Assembly: GCA_902476265.1 (NCBI GenBank)
Contig: CABSCP010000016.1
Span: forward strand, 18,139 to 82,138
Direction of reading: 5' to 3'
Source of the DNA: an uncultured Lachnospiraceae bacterium
GTDB taxonomy: Bacteria; Bacillota; Clostridia; Lachnospirales; Lachnospiraceae
DNA length: 64,000 bases
This document shows positions 62,237 to 64,000 of this stretch, one piece after another; position 1 is the first letter of the stretch, and the number at the start of each line of letters is the position of its first letter. The notes under the pieces were generated by a model that made no database searches, was not told the DNA's origin, and was given only the letters and a program-made list of their open reading frames with translations. The translations under genes were made by a program, and so were the position numbers.

Positions 62237-63934
62237 ATGATGAACACAAAATCCAGGGATTTTTTTGAAAATCCGGTTCTGAGAACGAAGATCACATCAG
62301 CAAATGTGAGAACAAGAGAAATGCTTTTGGGATACTTCATCGGGCCATTCTGCGCATTCATTTCCAATGCCATTTTTGGTTCCTATTTAAACCGCTACTA
62401 TTCGGACGTGCTGGGATGGACGGATACCGCCCGGTTCGGTATCTTCTCGGCGGTTCTGCCGATGGTCTCGGTCATTTTTGTGATTCTGGGGAATCTGCTG
62501 GTGGGAAGGCTGATCGACAATACCAGAACTTCCCAGGGAAAAGCAAGGCCCTATATGCTGCTTTCCGCACCGCTGGTGGTCATTGCCATTGCGCTGCTTT
62601 TCCTGACCCCCAGGGAGGGAAGCCCGCTGCTGCAAATGGTATGGATCGCGGTTTCCTATAATCTGTACTATGCGGTTGCCTATCCGTTTTTTTATACCGC
62701 ACACAGCTCCATGGTCGCCCTGTCCACCCGTAACTCCAACCACCGGGGCATGCTGGCCACATTTTCCAACGCATCCGGCGTGGCGGCTGTAGGGATCGGG
62801 GCAAGCATCCTGGTACCGATGCTTTTGCAGAGTTTTCTGTTTGTGGAAAAGGATGGGGTTTTGGACACCGCCGCAAGCTACCATAACTGGCGCGTTGTCA
62901 TGATTGCGCTGTGCGTGACCACTTTTATCGGAATTGTGCTGGAATATTATTTCACCCGGGAGCGGATCACGGAAGAGAATATGAAGCTGAATATCAAAGA
63001 GGAAAAGATCCCCATGGGGCAGCAGGTAAAGGCCTGCGTCAGCAACCGGTATTGGTGGATCATCATTCTTTATTTCCTGCTCTTTCAGCTGGGCGGTCTG
63101 GTGAAAAACGGTTCCATGAGCTACTACTGCCGCTGGATGTTTGACGGCATCACCAACGAAGCCGGAGCAGGAACCGCCATGGGCACCCTGGGACTCATCG
63201 GCGGCATCCCCACCGCGGTGGGAATGGTGCTGGCCTGGCCCATTGCCAATAAGCTGGGGAAACAGCGGGCTGTGACTGTGGGCCTTGGGCTTTCCGTGAT
63301 AGGCGGTCTGGTGAGTTTTTTGAATATTCACAATTTTGTGATCGTATGTGTGGGCGTGATTTTAAAGGGAATCGGTTCGATTCCGGCCATGTATGTGACG
63401 CTGGCGCTGTTATCGGATGTGCTGGATCATCTGGAGGCAAAGAACGGATTTCGAAGCGACGGATTTACCATGTCTGTCTACGGCGCCATCATGGTGGGAA
63501 TGACCGGCCTTGGAAACGGCATCATCAATGCGCTGCTGACAGCCAGCGGCTATAACGCGCTGGCGACTGCCCAGAACGAAAGCGTTCAGAACATGCTGGC
63601 TCTTTGTTATCTGGGAATCGAACTGATCTGTTATGCGGTGATCGTGGTTCTCATGCTGTTTTTAAAGGTGGAGAAGCATGTGAAAGAGGATCAGCAGACG
63701 ATTCTGGAGCATCAGAAGGCTGCCGTGCTGGCCGCAGGCGGAGAGTGGATCGAACCGGCGGAAAGACTGCGCAGGGAACAGCAGGAGGCGGAAATGGCGG
63801 CGGAAGCGGCCAGAGTGGAAGAACTGAGAGCCTACTGTACGAAAAAAGGCCTTGATTTTGAAAAAGAAGAAGCAAAATATCAGGAAAAACTTGCTCAGAA
63901 AGCGGCAAAAGCTGCTAAAAGGGCAAAAAAATAA
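62237..63934 (+). CDS. GPH-family glycoside/pentoside/hexuronide:cation symporter
   Basis: The 565-residue MFS-type transporter has twelve predicted transmembrane helices. The cytoplasmic loop with RLIDNTRTSQGKARPYM, the GPH/MelB signature region, is present. It imports a sugar or glycoside with Na+ or H+. Linkage to the rhamnosidase by a shared operator suggests rhamnosides or rhamnose-containing disaccharides (inference). The last 60 residues form a charged, Ala/Glu/Lys-rich helix beyond the normal family end. AAAGGAG lies before the tandem ATG ATG start. Confidence 0.93.
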   Translation: MMNTKSRDFFENPVLRTKITSANVRTREMLLGYFIGPFCAFISNAIFGSYLNRYYSDVLGWTDTARFGIFSAVLPMVSVIFVILGNLLVGRLIDNTRTSQGKARPYMLLSAPLVVIAIALLFLTPREGSPLLQMVWIAVSYNLYYAVAYPFFYTAHSSMVALSTRNSNHRGMLATFSNASGVAAVGIGASILVPMLLQSFLFVEKDGVLDTAASYHNWRVVMIALCVTTFIGIVLEYYFTRERITEENMKLNIKEEKIPMGQQVKACVSNRYWWIIILYFLLFQLGGLVKNGSMSYYCRWMFDGITNEAGAGTAMGTLGLIGGIPTAVGMVLAWPIANKLGKQRAVTVGLGLSVIGGLVSFLNIHNFVIVCVGVILKGIGSIPAMYVTLALLSDVLDHLEAKNGFRSDGFTMSVYGAIMVGMTGLGNGIINALLTASGYNALATAQNESVQNMLALCYLGIELICYAVIVVLMLFLKVEKHVKEDQQTILEHQKAAVLAAGGEWIEPAERLRREQQEAEMAAEAARVEELRAYCTKKGLDFEKEEAKYQEKLAQKAAKAAKRAKK

Positions 63935-63955
63935 AGGTTTCTAAAATAAGTTCTC

Positions 63956-63977
63956 GGAATTAGATAAATCTAATTCC
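63956..63977. repeat. 22-bp perfect dyad at the window end
   Basis: GGAATTAGAT (63956-63965), 2 nt, ATCTAATTCC (63968-63977). It lies 22 nt after the symporter stop and no T-run follows within the visible sequence. It could be part of a terminator continuing past the window or an operator for the next gene. Confidence 0.5.
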
Positions 63978-64000
63978 AATGCAGATTGAAAATTGAATAT

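Noticed and set aside
1..64000. CRISPR arrays, tRNA genes, insertion sequences
   Set aside because: No regularly spaced repeats, no cloverleaf with CCA-type acceptor and no transposase-like frame was seen on either strand.

Overview
The window looks like a chromosomal stretch of a Gram-positive gut-type clostridium, most likely Lachnospiraceae (inference). The basis is moderate GC, near-universal AGGAGG-type ribosome binding sites, lipoprotein sugar-binding proteins, YesM/YesN-type and GHKL/LytTR two-component systems, many intracellular glycoside hydrolases, and a clostridial-style molybdenum hydroxylase cluster. No rRNA, tRNA, CRISPR array, transposase, integrase or phage gene is visible.

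Layout. 1-3592: the end of a sugar ABC transporter operon with a YicI-type alpha-xylosidase. 3659-4912: acetate kinase and its terminator. 4939-6408 (minus): an intracellular GH5 enzyme. 6634-18119: a nine-gene operon with binding protein, two permeases, histidine kinase, LuxR-type regulator, aldo/keto reductase, GH2 beta-mannosidase-like enzyme, FAD oxidoreductase and 2-hydroxyacid dehydrogenase. 18223-20552: MATE exporter and DegV protein. 20547-23853: HxlR regulator divergent from a copper ATPase whose C-terminus is a fused CopZ-like domain. 23952-26241: diguanylate cyclase, XRE regulator, AAA ATPase. 26388-29294: DUF5058-like membrane protein, a second membrane protein and a membrane-anchored M20 peptidase. 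29445-29981: rubrerythrin. 30052-30780: gene remnants, including a clear CatB-type acetyltransferase pseudogene. 30781-34487: PatB/MalY aminotransferase, LacI regulator, Gfo/Idh/MocA oxidoreductase. 34610-44011: YesM/YesN pair, LplABC-like transporter and a GH42-like enzyme. 44066-51854: FtsX/ATPase exporter with two two-component systems and a DUF4097-like lipoprotein. 51873-56854 (minus): xanthine phosphoribosyltransferase, a MocA-like nucleotidyltransferase and a three-subunit molybdenum hydroxylase. 56987-59013: a LytTR/GHKL pair. 59024-59354: a very large palindrome. 59544-63934: GH78 alpha-rhamnosidase and GPH-family symporter.

How the genes work together. The window is dominated by import and intracellular breakdown of plant-type glycosides (xylosides, beta-mannosides or related sugars, rhamnosides). 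Each transporter or enzyme set sits beside its own regulator. The rhamnosidase and its symporter share an identically spaced direct-repeat operator, so they probably form one regulon. Purine handling (molybdenum hydroxylase plus xpt), copper efflux, peroxide defence and cell-envelope sensing fill the rest. The least explained items are the 331-nt palindrome, the redox enzymes in the GH2 operon, the DUF5058/M20 module and the structured RNA behind the LplA-like gene.
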